A stretch of 64,000 nt of DNA, taken from NCBI RefSeq assembly GCF_020283565.1, contig NC_060060.1:14508001-14572000 (forward strand). Reading direction: 5' to 3'. This document shows positions 8,280-24,401 of the stretch, one piece after another (the first letter of the stretch is position 1; each line of letters begins with the position of its first letter). This stretch comes from Trifolium pratense. Taxonomy: Eukaryota > Streptophyta > Magnoliopsida > Fabales > Fabaceae. A program made the translations under genes and the position numbers. The notes beneath the pieces are model-generated. The model was not told the DNA's origin and made no database searches. It worked only from the letters and a program-made list of their open reading frames with translations.

Positions 8280-10949
8280 ATGGTTAAAACTACTCAGAGA
8301 TCTAATCCTAGTAAAACTCCAAACTCTAGTGCGATGAGTAGCGAAGCAAGTTCGAGTGGTGGAGTCGATCCACCTCCACAAAGTTTGGTAACATCTGAGT
8401 TGGTGAATGTTCCAATATTCTCCAGTCCAACCATTTCGACTGTGCAGGATGTTATTCCAACTCTACCAATACCAACTATGGCAATTCTGTCCATGACGGC
8501 TGGTTTTGGACGTTCGAAACCACCATCAGGTCAGGGTTTTATGTATGGGCCTCCCCCTACGCTTGGCTTAGGGATGCCAAGTTTCGAATCTGAGAGGTAC
8601 ACTTCGTCAAGGGTAACTCCCACACCCTTAACGACTGCGTCTGTGTTGTCTTTGAGGCAGCAAATGGATGAGAGCAACCATGAGATGGTTAATCTCTTAA
8701 CCCAACAAATTGGTACTGTGTTTAACCCATTAATTCAGAATACCAACGAGAGTTATCAAATGTTGGCATTTCAAATGAGTCGAATTGCAGATTTTTTTGG
8801 GACACCCCCACCGCCTCCTAGAGTAAATCCTATTACTCCGCAAGTGATATTGCCTGCAATGTCTTCGACTCCAGTACAGCAAAGGCCAGTTTATGTGGCT
8901 ACTGAAACAGGTCCTAACCCAACACCCACGCCAGTTGTACAAGAGGAAACCTATTATCCTCACGAGGTTAATCAAATGCCTCAAGTAGTAAATCAAAACC
9001 CTCCTGTTGTCAACCCAAATCCACAAGTGGTACATCAGAACCCCCCAGTGGTAATGGTTAGGAGGAACCAAGATCCTGACGAGGTAGTGCGAGAGGTGCA
9101 GAACAATAACTTGCTTGGCCAGCACAATTTGGCCAACATGGTCGAAACGATTTTGGCCCAAAACGGCCTAAACACGGGTTGTCGAAGGCCAAATTTTGTT
9201 TCTGCCTTCACTGAATACGTGTTGCAAACAGAGTTACCAAGGGGTTGGAAAGTCCCAAAATACACTAAGTTTGCTGGGGACACTAATGAGTCAACCGTAG
9301 AACATATTGCTAGGTATTTAGCTGAATCTGGGAACTTGGCGAATAACGAAAATTTGCGAATGAAGTATTTTCCTAATTCGCTTACCAAGAATGCATTTAC
9401 TTGGTTTACAACCTTGCCTCCCAATTCGATTCATAGTTGGGCCCAATTGGAAAGGACTTTCCATGAGCAATTTTATATGGGACAGACTAAGATAAGTCTG
9501 AAAGAATTAGCCAGTGTAAAAAGAAAAAACCAAGAGTCAATTGATGATTATCTAAATAGGTTTCGTTTGCTGAAGTCCAGGTGCTTTACCCAAGTGCCTG
9601 AGCACGAGCTAGTGGAAATGGCTGCTGGTGGGTTAGATTATTCAATTCGAAAGAAGTTAGATACCCAATACCTTCGAGACATGTCACAGTTGGCTGACAG
9701 GGTGAGACAAGTCGAAAGGTTAAAAGCTGAAAAAGTTAGAAATTCTAAGTTTCAGAAAAAGAAAGAAATAGGTTTTGTTGATTCCTATGATAATGAAATT
9801 GATTATGAAATTAGTGATGAGTACTTAGATTTCGACGATAGTGATATTAATGTGGCTGAATTAAAGCCTGGGCCTCCTTATATTTGCAAATTGTTGCGGC
9901 CGTCGAATGGAAAAAATCCAGTCGAACCAAAAAATGATAAGTTTGTTACGAAGACTTATACTTTCGATATTACTAAATGTGATGAAATTTTTGATTTATT
10001 GGTGACTGACGGCCAGATCATTGTGCCAAAAGATATGAAAATACCACCAATAGAACAAAGAAAGAAAAGAGGTTATTGTAAGTTTCATAACTATTTGGGA
10101 CATAAAACTTATCAATGTGTTGTTTTCAGGGATTTGGTGCAAAAAGCGCTGAATGAAGGAAGGCTGAAGTATGCTGATAAGGCAAAGCCTCCAATGAAGG
10201 TAGATGCAGATCCCTTACCACCTGCTGATGCTACCTATGTCGAAGTCTATGACTGCAACATGGTTGAAGTGATAGATGTTGCTGCTCCAATCAAGGCTGT
10301 GCCTGAGGAGGAGTATGAAAAGAGGGTGCGTGAAGTGTACCCCAATGCTGAGGAAGAACTGGTGGACTTCCTGAATAGGTGCAAGCTGAAGAATGCTGAA
10401 GTGATGCTTTGCCCTAGGTGCAGTGCTGTGTGCGACAAAGAGGCCACTGCAGGCCTTCAAAACGTTGTACCTTATGCTGAAAACAAGAGAAAATGGCCAA
10501 AAGCTAGGCCAAATCAAAAAGCTTGGCCTTACAAAGGGGCCAATTGGGGAAAGCCTATCACCAAAGGCCTTTCGATTCAGCAAAGGCTAAGTCCCCAAAA
10601 CACTTTCAAACCATCTGGGAGAGCACCTGTTAACCAATGGGTGAGTGGACAGTACGTCACTTTCAATCGAAGGATGATGGAAAATGGAAGCTCTAGCAAT
10701 GTCAATGTAAACATTGTGGCTGAACCCAAGGGTTCAAAAGTGGTAGCTGGAAAGGAAACAGTGAATGCTGCCACCGAAGTCAACAAATACTCTTATAGGA
10801 ATAATTATAAAGGAAAAAATCCTATGACTCGCACTCAGTGGCGAAGGTTTCAGAGGAAACAAAAGTTGACAGCGAAAGAGGCTGAGGCTGGGGCAAGGTT
10901 GTTGCAACCCAGAAAGCTGAAAAGGTTGAAAAGGCCAAGAGGCCAGTAA
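8280..10949 (+). CDS. Gag polyprotein of Tat-type retrotransposon (889 aa)
   Basis: Structural protein that would package element RNA. The N-terminal ~280 residues are Pro/Gln/Asn-rich and low in complexity. A retrotransposon gag domain follows at about residues 330-490 (motifs AFTWFTTLP and SIDDYLNRFRLLKSRC). Near residue 600 a CKFHNYLGHKTYQC cluster takes the place of a canonical CCHC knuckle. The tail is Lys/Arg-rich. The ATG is the first in-frame start after the priming site. The frame ends at a TAA, while the expected gag-protease linker (KRPVKERL) lies in another frame just upstream of 10970, so a frame change separates gag from protease. Confidence 0.85.
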   Translation: MVKTTQRSNPSKTPNSSAMSSEASSSGGVDPPPQSLVTSELVNVPIFSSPTISTVQDVIPTLPIPTMAILSMTAGFGRSKPPSGQGFMYGPPPTLGLGMPSFESERYTSSRVTPTPLTTASVLSLRQQMDESNHEMVNLLTQQIGTVFNPLIQNTNESYQMLAFQMSRIADFFGTPPPPPRVNPITPQVILPAMSSTPVQQRPVYVATETGPNPTPTPVVQEETYYPHEVNQMPQVVNQNPPVVNPNPQVVHQNPPVVMVRRNQDPDEVVREVQNNNLLGQHNLANMVETILAQNGLNTGCRRPNFVSAFTEYVLQTELPRGWKVPKYTKFAGDTNESTVEHIARYLAESGNLANNENLRMKYFPNSLTKNAFTWFTTLPPNSIHSWAQLERTFHEQFYMGQTKISLKELASVKRKNQESIDDYLNRFRLLKSRCFTQVPEHELVEMAAGGLDYSIRKKLDTQYLRDMSQLADRVRQVERLKAEKVRNSKFQKKKEIGFVDSYDNEIDYEISDEYLDFDDSDINVAELKPGPPYICKLLRPSNGKNPVEPKNDKFVTKTYTFDITKCDEIFDLLVTDGQIIVPKDMKIPPIEQRKKRGYCKFHNYLGHKTYQCVVFRDLVQKALNEGRLKYADKAKPPMKVDADPLPPADATYVEVYDCNMVEVIDVAAPIKAVPEEEYEKRVREVYPNAEEELVDFLNRCKLKNAEVMLCPRCSAVCDKEATAGLQNVVPYAENKRKWPKARPNQKAWPYKGANWGKPITKGLSIQQRLSPQNTFKPSGRAPVNQWVSGQYVTFNRRMMENGSSSNVNVNIVAEPKGSKVVAGKETVNAATEVNKYSYRNNYKGKNPMTRTQWRRFQRKQKLTAKEAEAGARLLQPRKLKRLKRPRGQ

Positions 10950-10969
10950 AGGAGAGGCTTTCCATAATA

Positions 10970-11896
10970 TTGGAAGAACCTATAGCTGAAAATGCCCAAG
11001 GAGGGGCAGAAGATGAGGATGACATGGAGGATGATGATCTCCTGGATGAGGGGTCTGATTTCGACGTCATGGTCAATGTGGTGTCTATTTTGCCACTGGA
11101 ATATGATGTGCCTACTGAAGTTAATGAGTTGGAAGAAGACTTCGAGGCCCTTAATTTGGCCGATCATAAGCCAATGTGTTACTATGTTATGCAAAATGGT
11201 TGTGTCGAAGAGCAAAAAGCTGTTTTCGAGAAGCCAGACCTGGGAATGCAGAACCACTTGAAGGCTTTGTTCATTAGGGCAAAAGTCAATAATGTGGGAA
11301 TTAATAAAGTCCTAGTGGATGGGGGAGCTGTGGTGAATATCATGCCTCACTTCATGTTGAAGAAATTAGGTCTCTATGACACAGACCTTCATTCCCACAA
11401 TGTGGTGCTGGCCAACTATGAAGGAAAAACGGGCCATTCCCTGGGGGCAGTACAATTGGAAGTATGTGTTGGTAGCACAGTTCGAAAGACCTTGTTTATG
11501 GTCATAGCTGCCAAACCTAATTACAATTTGTTATTAGGTCGAGAATGGATACATGGTGTTGGAGCTGTTCCCTCAACCATGCACCAAAGATTAATCATCT
11601 GGAGAGAAGATGGTTTGGTCGAGAATGTAGAAGCAGATCAAAGTGCATATATTTCAGAAACAGGCACTGTAACTTTACAGAACTTCGACAAAAACCTGGC
11701 TTTGATTGCTCCTTGTGGTGAGCAAGATGCTGCCTTCGATCCAAATGAAGTGGTATCAAAAAATGTATACCACTCAGTTAAGTTGCATCCAACCCATGGC
11801 TTTTGTTGGGAAAGGGAAGACATAGAGAAACCCTTGTGTGAGGATGCACACCCACCAGTTTCTGGGTGGGTCAACCACGATGAGTTTGATGATTGA
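10970..11896 (+). CDS. Retropepsin-like protease region (308 aa)
   Basis: The aspartic protease region that would cut the polyprotein. The active-site stretch is VDGGAVVNIMP at about residues 115-125, the D-G-G form often seen in plant gypsy elements, followed by LLLGREW near 190, the second conserved protease motif. The upstream part is very acidic. It lies in a different frame from both gag and the downstream pol, and open sequence extends upstream of this ATG. The start given is therefore only the first ATG, and translation would need frameshifting or the frame is mutated. Confidence 0.75.
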   Translation: MEEPIAENAQGGAEDEDDMEDDDLLDEGSDFDVMVNVVSILPLEYDVPTEVNELEEDFEALNLADHKPMCYYVMQNGCVEEQKAVFEKPDLGMQNHLKALFIRAKVNNVGINKVLVDGGAVVNIMPHFMLKKLGLYDTDLHSHNVVLANYEGKTGHSLGAVQLEVCVGSTVRKTLFMVIAAKPNYNLLLGREWIHGVGAVPSTMHQRLIIWREDGLVENVEADQSAYISETGTVTLQNFDKNLALIAPCGEQDAAFDPNEVVSKNVYHSVKLHPTHGFCWEREDIEKPLCEDAHPPVSGWVNHDEFDD

Positions 11897-14800
11897 GTCC
11901 CTAGCATGGGATCGAATCACGGCTTACGCAGCCGAAAATAGAATCAAAATGGCTCTTGAGGCCAATAATGTTCAAGAAAATGTGGCTGTCGAAGCCAGTG
12001 ATGACTTAAGAGACAAACTGGCCTTGGAGGCTAGTGAAGTAAATGACGTCAAAAAACAAGGGTTGGATTGTATCTATGATGATGAGCCTTTGGGTTTTGA
12101 GAAAGATCCACATAGTTCGATTCAAAGAATGCAAGCCCAAGATCCTTTGCAGGAAGTTGATATTGGAGATGGCTCTGTTAAAAGGCCAACTTATATTAGT
12201 GCCAATATAGACTCAATCTTAAAAGAAAGAACGGTCGAGCTGCTTAAGCAATACAGAGACTGCTTTGCATGGGATTATAACGAAATGCCTGGGTTAAGCA
12301 GAGAGCTCGTGGAGCATAGGTTACCCCTTTGACCGGATAAGAAACCTGTAAAGCAGCTTCCAAGGAGGTTTGCACCGGAAATCATGACAAAGATCAAAGC
12401 AGAAATTGAAAGGTTGCTCAAATGCAAGTTCATTCGAACGACCAGGTATGTGGAATGGTTAGCTAATATTGTTCCTGTTATTAAGAAAAATGGATCACTT
12501 AGGGTTTGTATAGACTTCAGGGATTTGAATAATGCTACACCTAAGGATGAATATTCCATGCCTGTAGCCGAAATGTTAGTTGACTCAGCAGCAGGGCATG
12601 AATATTTGAGTATGTTAGATGGCTATTCGGGTTATAATCAAATCTTTATTGACGAAGATGATGTGCCAAAAACCGCATTTCGTTGCCCTGGTGCTTTGGG
12701 CACCTACGAGTGGGTGGTGATGCCTTTTGGATTGAAAAATGCTGGAGCAACGTACCAAAGAGCTATGAACTTAATTTTTCATGATTTTATCGAAGTATTT
12801 ATGCAGGTTTATATTGATGATATTGTTGTAAAATCCTCCTCCCAGGATGAACATATCGAACATCTTAAAAAATCGTTCGAAAGAATGAGGAAATGTGGAC
12901 TAAAGATGAATCCACTAAAATGTGCTTTTTGTGTACATGCAGGAGATTTCCTTGGCTTTGTTGTGCATAAAAAGGGCATAGAAATTAACCAAAACAAGAC
13001 AAAGGCTATCATGGAGACAAAACCTCCAGGAACAAAGAAACAGCTTCAACCTTTGCTAGGAAAGATCAATTTCTTGAGAAGGTTTATATCAAACCTAAGT
13101 GGCAAAGCTCAACCTTTTTCTCCACTGCTGAGGCTCAAGAAAGGTGATTTATTTGAATGGGGAACGGAACAACAAAAGGCGTTCGATGATATCAAGGCAT
13201 ACTTGTCAAAGCCTCCGACTTTGATGCCTCCTATTCGAAACAAAGCAATGAAGTTGTATATCGCAGCATCAGATTCGACTATTGGAAGCATGCTCGCACA
13301 AGAGGATGAAAATGGCGTAGAAAAGGCTATTTACTATCTAAGTAGAATTTTGAATGATGCTGAGACTAGATATAGTCCAATTGAAAAGCTTTGTCTATGT
13401 TTGTATTTTTCTTGTACCAAACTTAAGCAATATATCAAACCAGTTCATGTTTATGTTTATTCTCATTTTGACATCATTAAACATATGTTGTTAAAACCAA
13501 TCTTGCATAGTCGAATTGGGAAGTGGGCTTTAGCTTTGACTGAATACTCATTGACTTACCAACCCCTGAGGGCTGTAAAAGGTCAAGTAGTGGCTGACTT
13601 TCTTGTTGACCACTCGATGGCTGAGACCCCAATAACATATGTAGAACATGAACCTTGGATGTTGTACTTTGATGGCTCGAAGCACAAACATGGTACAGGA
13701 ATTGGAATCTTAATCATTTCTCCTTTAAAGATTCCAACAAAGTTTAAGTATAAGATCAGTGGGACATGCTCTAATAATGAAGCCGAGTACGAGGCTTTAA
13801 TTGCAGGTCTAAAGATCCTTTTAGACTTGGGGGCAAAACATGTTAAAATCAGAGGAGACTCTGAATTAGTAATAAAACAATTGGCAAAAGAATACAAATG
13901 CATTCAAGAACATTTGATGAAATACTTTGTCATTGCCTTCTCGTTACTGAAACGATTCGATTCATGTGATATTCAACACTTGCCTCGGATCGAGAACCAA
14001 GAAGCAAATGACTTAGCCCAAATTGCTTCTGGCTATAAGGTAACAAGGGAAAAATTGGATGAGATAGTTGAAATTAAAGAAAAACTAATCTCATGTGAGG
14101 TAATACCCCATCAGCTGGGGGCAAATGAGCCAAATGTCGAAATGGAGTCCGAAATGGCTGATGCACACTTTGATGAAGTAATGACTGAAGTCTTCGTGAT
14201 TGACAATTTGGCTGACAAGGATTGGAGACAACCCATTGTTAAATACATAGAAAATCCAACAGGTACAGCCGATAGGAAGGTTAAGTATAGGGCCTTGAAT
14301 TACACAATCATGGGAAATGAGCTATTTAAGAAGACTCCTGAAGGGGTTTTGTTGAAGTGCCTAAATGAAAATGAAGCGTATGTAGCAGTTTCAAATGCCC
14401 ATAGTGGAGCCTGTGGTGCCCATCAAGCAGGCCACAAAATGAAATGGCTTTTGTTTCGACAAGGTTTGTATTGGCCTTCGATGCTTAAGGATTGCATAGA
14501 ATATGCAAAAGGCTGTCAAGAGTGTCAAAAACACGCAGGGGTACAACACGTCCCTGCCAGTGAGTTGCATTCGATTATCAAACCTTGGCCTTTTAGAGGC
14601 TGGGCTTTAGATTTAATTGGTGAGATTAGGCCTGCGTCATCCAAGAACCAACGTTATATACTAGTTGGGATCGACTATTTTACCAAATGGATAGAGGCCG
14701 TTGCCCTAACAAACGTGGATCAGGAAACAGTGATAAATTTTATCCAAGACCATATTATTTACAGGTTTGGGCTTCCTGAGACGATCACTACAGACCAAGG

Positions 14801-15173
14801 AACAGTGTTTGTTGGTCGAAAGATGCAAGATTTCGCTGAACAATCAGGTTTTAAACTGATGACCTCAACGCCTTATTATGCTCAAGCAAATGGCCAAGTT
14901 GAAGCGGCCAACAAGGTCATAATTAGTCTAATTAAGAAACACGTTGCTCAAAAGCCAAAGAATTGGCACAAGACCTTGGACCAAGTCCTATGGGCATGTA
15001 GGAATTCTCCTAAAGAGTCAACAGGGTCAACACCTTTTCGACTAACATATGGTCACGATGCAGTGCTACCTGTCGAAATAATGATGCAGTCAATTCGAGT
15101 GCAAAGGCAGTGGGAACTACCCCCTGATCACTATGGGAACATAATGTTAGATGAATTAACAGACGCGGATTGA
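11838..15173 (+). pseudogene. Pol: RT, RNase H x2, integrase; interrupted
   Basis: Copying and integration enzymes. The frame opens upstream of the protease stop, then meets an in-frame TGA at 12330-12332 just before the reverse transcriptase, and stays open to 15173. RT motifs: LRVCIDFRDLN, MPFGLKNAGATYQ and the catalytic YIDDIV near 12820. Native RNase H follows (around 13250-13620). A second RNase H-like domain begins at LYFDGSKHKHGTG (near 13670) with NNEAEYEAL. Integrase has an HHCC-type region near 14400-14540, then the D-D-E core in WALDLIG, TTDQGT and GQVEAANK. It stops right after LDELTDAD, earlier than the usual integrase tail, leaving only about 200 bp to the 3' LTR. A non-autonomous or dead copy. 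Confidence 0.85.
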
Positions 15174-15376
15174 GGAAAATAACAAATTTTTTCAACTTCC
15201 TGTGGTGACAAGTGTCCAAACCCCTTGATAGGTGGGAATAAAAAACAAGTTTTGGAGCCAATCCAAAGTTTTGAATGGCAACTTAAACGATAGGAGAGAT
15301 AAATGGAAAAGAAAGTTATCCATTAGTACCTTCAAAAACGCCACTTCCTCTTTCGATAGACGCAGTCGAAAATGGC

Positions 15377-15393
15377 TTTTTTGGGGGGCAATT
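15377..15393 (+). other. Polypurine-tract position before 3' LTR
   Basis: A T-run followed by six G and CAATT abuts the TGTTGG start of the 3' LTR, where plus-strand priming is expected. The G-run is the likely primer. Confidence 0.5.
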
Positions 15394-16169
15394 TGTTGGA
15401 TATAAATTTGGTATTTATCAATTAAATATAATTGGTGGGTCCAATATTTATTTGGAGGTGATATTGTCAAAATAAAACTTTCAAAGTTGGCGTCGAGAGC
15501 CAACTAGGTCGAAGCCAAAAAGCGCTTCGGGAGATATGGATAACGCGTCCAATTTTGGTTTCGCCAGGAAGCTATCGAAAGCACGAAATCGAACCGATGG
15601 AGAGTTGGGCCAAGCCCAAAGAAGGAACAACGAACGGCCCAAGAGGTCTTGGCGCGCGCTGAAGGAATGAAAGATGAAAGTGGAGAACGTGGTCGACGTG
15701 GCAAATGGAGGAGCGTCCAGATGATCGAGAAACAGTTACCACTTTGTAGTAGTATTTATAGTAGTTTTTCATTCAGAACAAAGGTCACAAAATTTTATAC
15801 AAACACTCTCTCTAAAATTCTAAGTACTCAGCGATCGAACGAACGGAATTCAGAGGAGAAATGTATGTTTTGTGAACCATCTTTATTTGTAATTGCTTTT
15901 CATTCAATGCAATTTGCTTTCCAGTAATTTTCTCCAAGTTTAAATTCAGATACTTGCTCGAGAAACTGCTACTTCGAGGCGATTCGAATTAGTTTCTCTT
16001 GTATGCTTTAAAACATTTTAATTCCTAAGTGTTTGTTTCCTTATTAAAACGAACATTCAAATAGTTTTCTTAAAACGAATAAACACAAAATTGTCCTGAG
16101 ATTTACTAGTTGATCTCGCGAGTTTAAATACTTAAACTAGCGGTTGTTTACCAAATTCTCACGTAAACA
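15394..16169 (+). repeat. 3' LTR (776 bp)
   Basis: Starts TGTTGG and ends AAACA, and carries an extra CGG near 16141 relative to the 5' LTR. Two substitutions in about 773 aligned bases imply a very recent insertion (inference from the usual logic that LTRs are identical at integration). Confidence 0.92.
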
Positions 16170-16174
16170 ATCAC

Positions 16175-19100
16175 CTTAATAGGAAAAATGTAAATCAAAA
16201 TTAAATTATAGAATGTAACATTAATAATTATTTCTACTTATGACAATATCGTTGTACCCAAAAAAATCACAACAATGCCACAACCGGATACTTTTTGAAT
16301 TTTGTGTTTTTTTATTAAGAGTTCATTTCTAATATTCCTGTAGACCTAGTCAGAGTCAGTCATGTAAATAATACGATCTCACTTGTTAAAATTTTTGAAT
16401 CCATCCATATAAGCACGTATATTATGCCAATAATATTATAAGTTCGAAAAAAAAAAATTAGAAGTTCAAAAGCAATTGTTAGTGGGATGAAAAATAAAAC
16501 CAATTTATTTAAAAAGACTAAAAATTATTTAACTCTTTATGATATATAGGACTATGCTTGTTCAAAAATATGTAGTACTATATATATGTGGCTGATTGAT
16601 CCACACCCTATTTACTTAAATAAAATAAAATTGATGAGCCACATGAAATTGATTTCATGCCCTGGTTTGTTTGTTCATGTCTTATAAAATAGATTAGCCT
16701 CCTGTTTGTAAAAAAATGAACGAGCCACATAAAATTGAGCTTCGACAGTCAATGACTTTTGATTTTTCAAAGTAAATGCAATTTACATTTTCCACAAGTA
16801 CCATTCACCATGTCATTAAATGCAAATTGGGTAAAAATGCAAATATGAGAAACATACCGGAAAATCTGCAAAACAAAGATATAATTGTGATATGAATAGT
16901 GGATTTCACATGACTATTTTTCATTAGTGCCACATCAAGGTGTGCTACTTGCACACATCTTTCAAAAGGCAACCTAGCACACACCATTCATTTATCAATT
17001 TAATGGTTTAATTTATCGATACATTCAAATTATTCAAATGTACCGTAGAAACTCTGTCATTGCTTGGATTGGATGAGATCCTAATTGAATGGAGTATTAA
17101 GTATCGTAGTTTGGTGTTGCCATTTCGTGCATCAAAGAAATAAAATAATATTAATTAATAAACGTCATGCATCTTAACCAAAAAAAATAAACGTCATGCA
17201 TTATGATGGCTGGCTGTCTTGTTTAGAAAAATGTTCGGTCGAGATCGTTTTATCTTATTTTTTGTCAAAACATCAATTTTTTATGTTCAAATTTAACACC
17301 ATATTGAGTCCAAAAAAAAGTTTAAAGCCATAGGAGTATTTATTTGTCCAAAAAAAAAAATTATGTTCAAATTTAAACTGTCTTTCCTTACACAAGTAAT
17401 TTGTTTATTTAATTGACTAATTTACATTGATTAAAAAAATTACAGATTGTTTTGCAAAAAAAAAAAAAAACATACAAATAAAAAAATTATATTTTTATCA
17501 AAAGAGTTTTGTACAATTTTTCTTGTATTAAATATTTGTGTACTAATCTAGTAAGTACAATTCAAATAGCGGTCTAGATTCGAATTTAAAATTTCATACT
17601 TTTAACAAATTGGATATATTAGACTGTCTAATCTTATTTGGAATCAGTTATGATATAAATTGATTTAAGTTTTCTCCGTCCGTAGTTGAAGATCAAATCG
17701 TAGTTCTCCTTATAAAATTCAATATCAATCATCACTGAATCAACTAACTATCAGTAAAATAATATACTAAATGCTACACTAAATTAATCTTTTATCAACA
17801 AATTTAAATAACAATTCTTCACGAAATTTTTAATAATCATTAAATTAAACTAATTAATTTTGTATCTTACCAAAGTTATGATCATATGGTAGTACGTAAT
17901 ATAATCACTTTCTCGTTTGTGTGGTGCTGACTTATTCAGGGACTATGAGTGAAGCAAGGACTTCTTTTATCCATTTTCAACCAATCAACCGTCTTTATTT
18001 ATTTATGAAACCGTCTTAATTTTTTTTTTTACGCGTCTTAATTATTTGTTTAGAGAAAAAGACATTTAGATGATATGCATGAGAATCTCTATTTGATTAC
18101 GTGATATGACAATACTACAATAGAAATTGTGAAAAATAAATTAAGGATTAGAAACTATCCAGGACCTCTATGATTAGGCGTGTCGCGGTGTCCGTCACGT
18201 GTTGGTGTCCGATACTCGTATGACACTCTTACGACACGTGTTGGATAGCTCATATCGGTGTCGAAAAAAAATCAATTTGACCGGTGTCCGATGTAAGACA
18301 TTTGTACGACACTGTCAGACAAGTGTCCCAAAAAAAAATAAAAATTATTTGCTTATGATCTCCTTAGGCACCTATCAGACATATTTACAAGAGTTAAAGA
18401 TGTGTCGAAACAACAATATTGATCAATGAGAGATTGAAGACATTACATTTTGATCCCATATTTTTTACATTAATAGTATCACGGTGTCTGTATTTGTATT
18501 GTGTCGCGATGTCCGTATCGGAAAACATTGGTTAAGCGAGAGATATCATATTAATCAAATAATCGTTTGAACAGTTATATATATTTGATGATAACATGTA
18601 TGATATCTAAAACTTTATAAACACATCATCAGGTGGAAGGAAGAAGTCAATAATTACAGATAAATACTATAGTACTATTTGATTAATAATGCACTCACTT
18701 CTGAGATTATGACATATACTACTAAAACTATTGATTGAAGTCACAGCAACCACACAAACTCAAATTTCAGTACAATCTGTCCATTATTAATCACATCAAT
18801 GTTTTAAAAATTAGAATAGAGATTACTATCAAAAAAAGAAATTAGACTAAAGATTGACAGGCTAGACCTCTGCAACATGGTTCAACTGTCATAAACCGCT
18901 CATACAAAAACGAAACTTCAATTGAAGGTGCAATCGATTGAACCGTCTGGTTTGATTCGGTTTTTAAAACACTAAATTATATAACATCACATGAAAATAT
19001 TCAATGAATCATGAAAACATAGGGGCAGTTACTATAACATGTTTGAGTTGAGTGTTTGATATTTATTAGTTATTACAGTACATTGCTTTAAAGATATAAC

Positions 19101-19220
19101 GGTTTCACATAAATATGGAGCTTTGCGGTTTCATTTACTTGTTCCAAAAGCAACCCTCTCTGTCTTCATCTTACTACTTTCCTTTACTCCCACTCCTCCA
19201 CGTTTTGCCATTCTTTTTGT
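16175..19220. other. Intergenic, no gene seen
   Basis: No supported gene. AT-rich. Segment 16738-16815 (GAGCTTCGACAGTC ... CACAAGTACCATTCACCATG) resembles 6093-6148 on the other side of the retrotransposon. A dispersed repeat built of 'gtgtccg/cgacac' words spans about 18175-18530, and similar words recur near 32270-32330. Confidence 0.4.
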
Positions 19221-19222
19221 TC

Positions 19223-19234
19223 TTATATATATAA
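19223..19234 (+). promoter_or_regulatory. Candidate TATA box of the subtilase gene
   Basis: TTATATATATAAAT lies about 190 bp before the start codon, after a pyrimidine-rich stretch. It is the best TATA-like match upstream of the gene. Position only, not tested. Confidence 0.4.
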
Positions 19235-19418
19235 ATAATCTCATTGAATTAACACATAACAAAACACCAACGTTATATATCACACATACTAATGTTACAA
19301 CTGCAACCAAGATTATGTTTTTAACTTCTAACTAGTCAATCATCTAATTCCATCTGGGCTTTCTTTATTTTTTCTTTTTCAATTTATAGAATCTTGTTCT
19401 TGTTTTCTCTTTTGAACA

Positions 19419-23346
<3,928 letters not shown>

Positions 23347-24393
23347 CAACAATTGTACATATGTACATATTAGCTTAGGAGCTGAGATCCTCATGGTCAC
23401 TATAAGAACAAACAGTCATACTAAAGTCCTACGGGAATCTAGATGATCGCTGCCAAACTTGAGTTGCAGCTATATGTTTGGGGAAGCAAGCAATTCCAAG
23501 CACAGAATTCAAAGAAATGATATCTTAATTCTTGATGCCTTCAACTTACTATATCACACTATTTGTCAGATGTTACAAGAGAGAACTTTGTGATATACTA
23601 GTAGAATGGTAGCCGTAGGTTAGTCAATAATAGCCATGTATACTACTTGTGTCTGTAAACTGTAAAAGCCTTGTATAGTAGTGTCTCGGAGCTGGAAAGT
23701 TAAAATAGTTTGGTCATTATTTTAAGATTTTACCTCTTAAAGAAAGTATGTAGTTATGGGAAAAATTATTTAGAAATAAAAAGGATATGAACATGTTTTG
23801 CTTGTCAAAATACTAGTTAATCAACAAAGCTAATTAGCTAACATATTTCACATTCTGATTCTCTCAACCAATTAAAAAAAATTGATTCCCACATTCCCTA
23901 TCACTTTCAATACATTAATCACCAGTACTCACTTGCTATTGTTTAGGGGTTTTCATATTATTTATACATTTAATAATTTCTGACTCATGCATGGGTGCAA
24001 ACGATAGTTTGAACGACTTTTAACGACTTCATTTATACATTATTGAAAAACTGATATTAAACTCTTCTAAGGACTTCGGCAAAGCGGGGGGAAAATTAAG
24101 GGCAATCATGATGAAATCAGAAATTCAGACCTGATTGTTGGAAGGCCAACAAGTACCGGCAGATATCCTAGTTCGTCCAATATCAGTAAGAATGTAAGAT
24201 GCTGAAGCCACAGTGAGGCACACCTCAATTAAATAGCTGCAGGAGGGTCAAATATAGTAAAATTCTGTGCATATCAGAAAAAACAAAATGCAACAACTTT
24301 TATGAGTGACATTGGTCACACTCTTATTCCAGAGCCAATTTTCAGAGTCATCTTTGTTCTCTAGCCGTCCAATGACAGCATGCTGCTGCTTTC
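23347..24393. other. Intergenic; subtilase 3' UTR then no gene seen
   Basis: The first few hundred bases are probably the subtilase 3' UTR. Around 24090-24290 the sequence is less AT-rich and could be an untranslated exon of a minus-strand transcript, but no frame or splice pair was found. Confidence 0.35.
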
Positions 24394-24401
24394 TACCGCA
24401 G

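Larger units (their letters stand above)
7399..16169 (+). mobile_element. Full-length Ty3/gypsy retrotransposon, Tat-type
   Basis: An 8771-bp element with two nearly identical LTRs, a priming site, gag and pol regions, and a T/G-rich tract before the 3' LTR. It is flanked by the 5-bp duplication ATCAC at 7394-7398 and 16170-16174. Pol order is protease, reverse transcriptase, RNase H, a second RNase H-like domain, integrase. Two RNase H domains and the gypsy domain order indicate the Tat lineage. Coding is damaged by two frame changes, one in-frame TGA and a truncated integrase tail. The first base of the 5' LTR is A instead of T. Confidence 0.92.
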
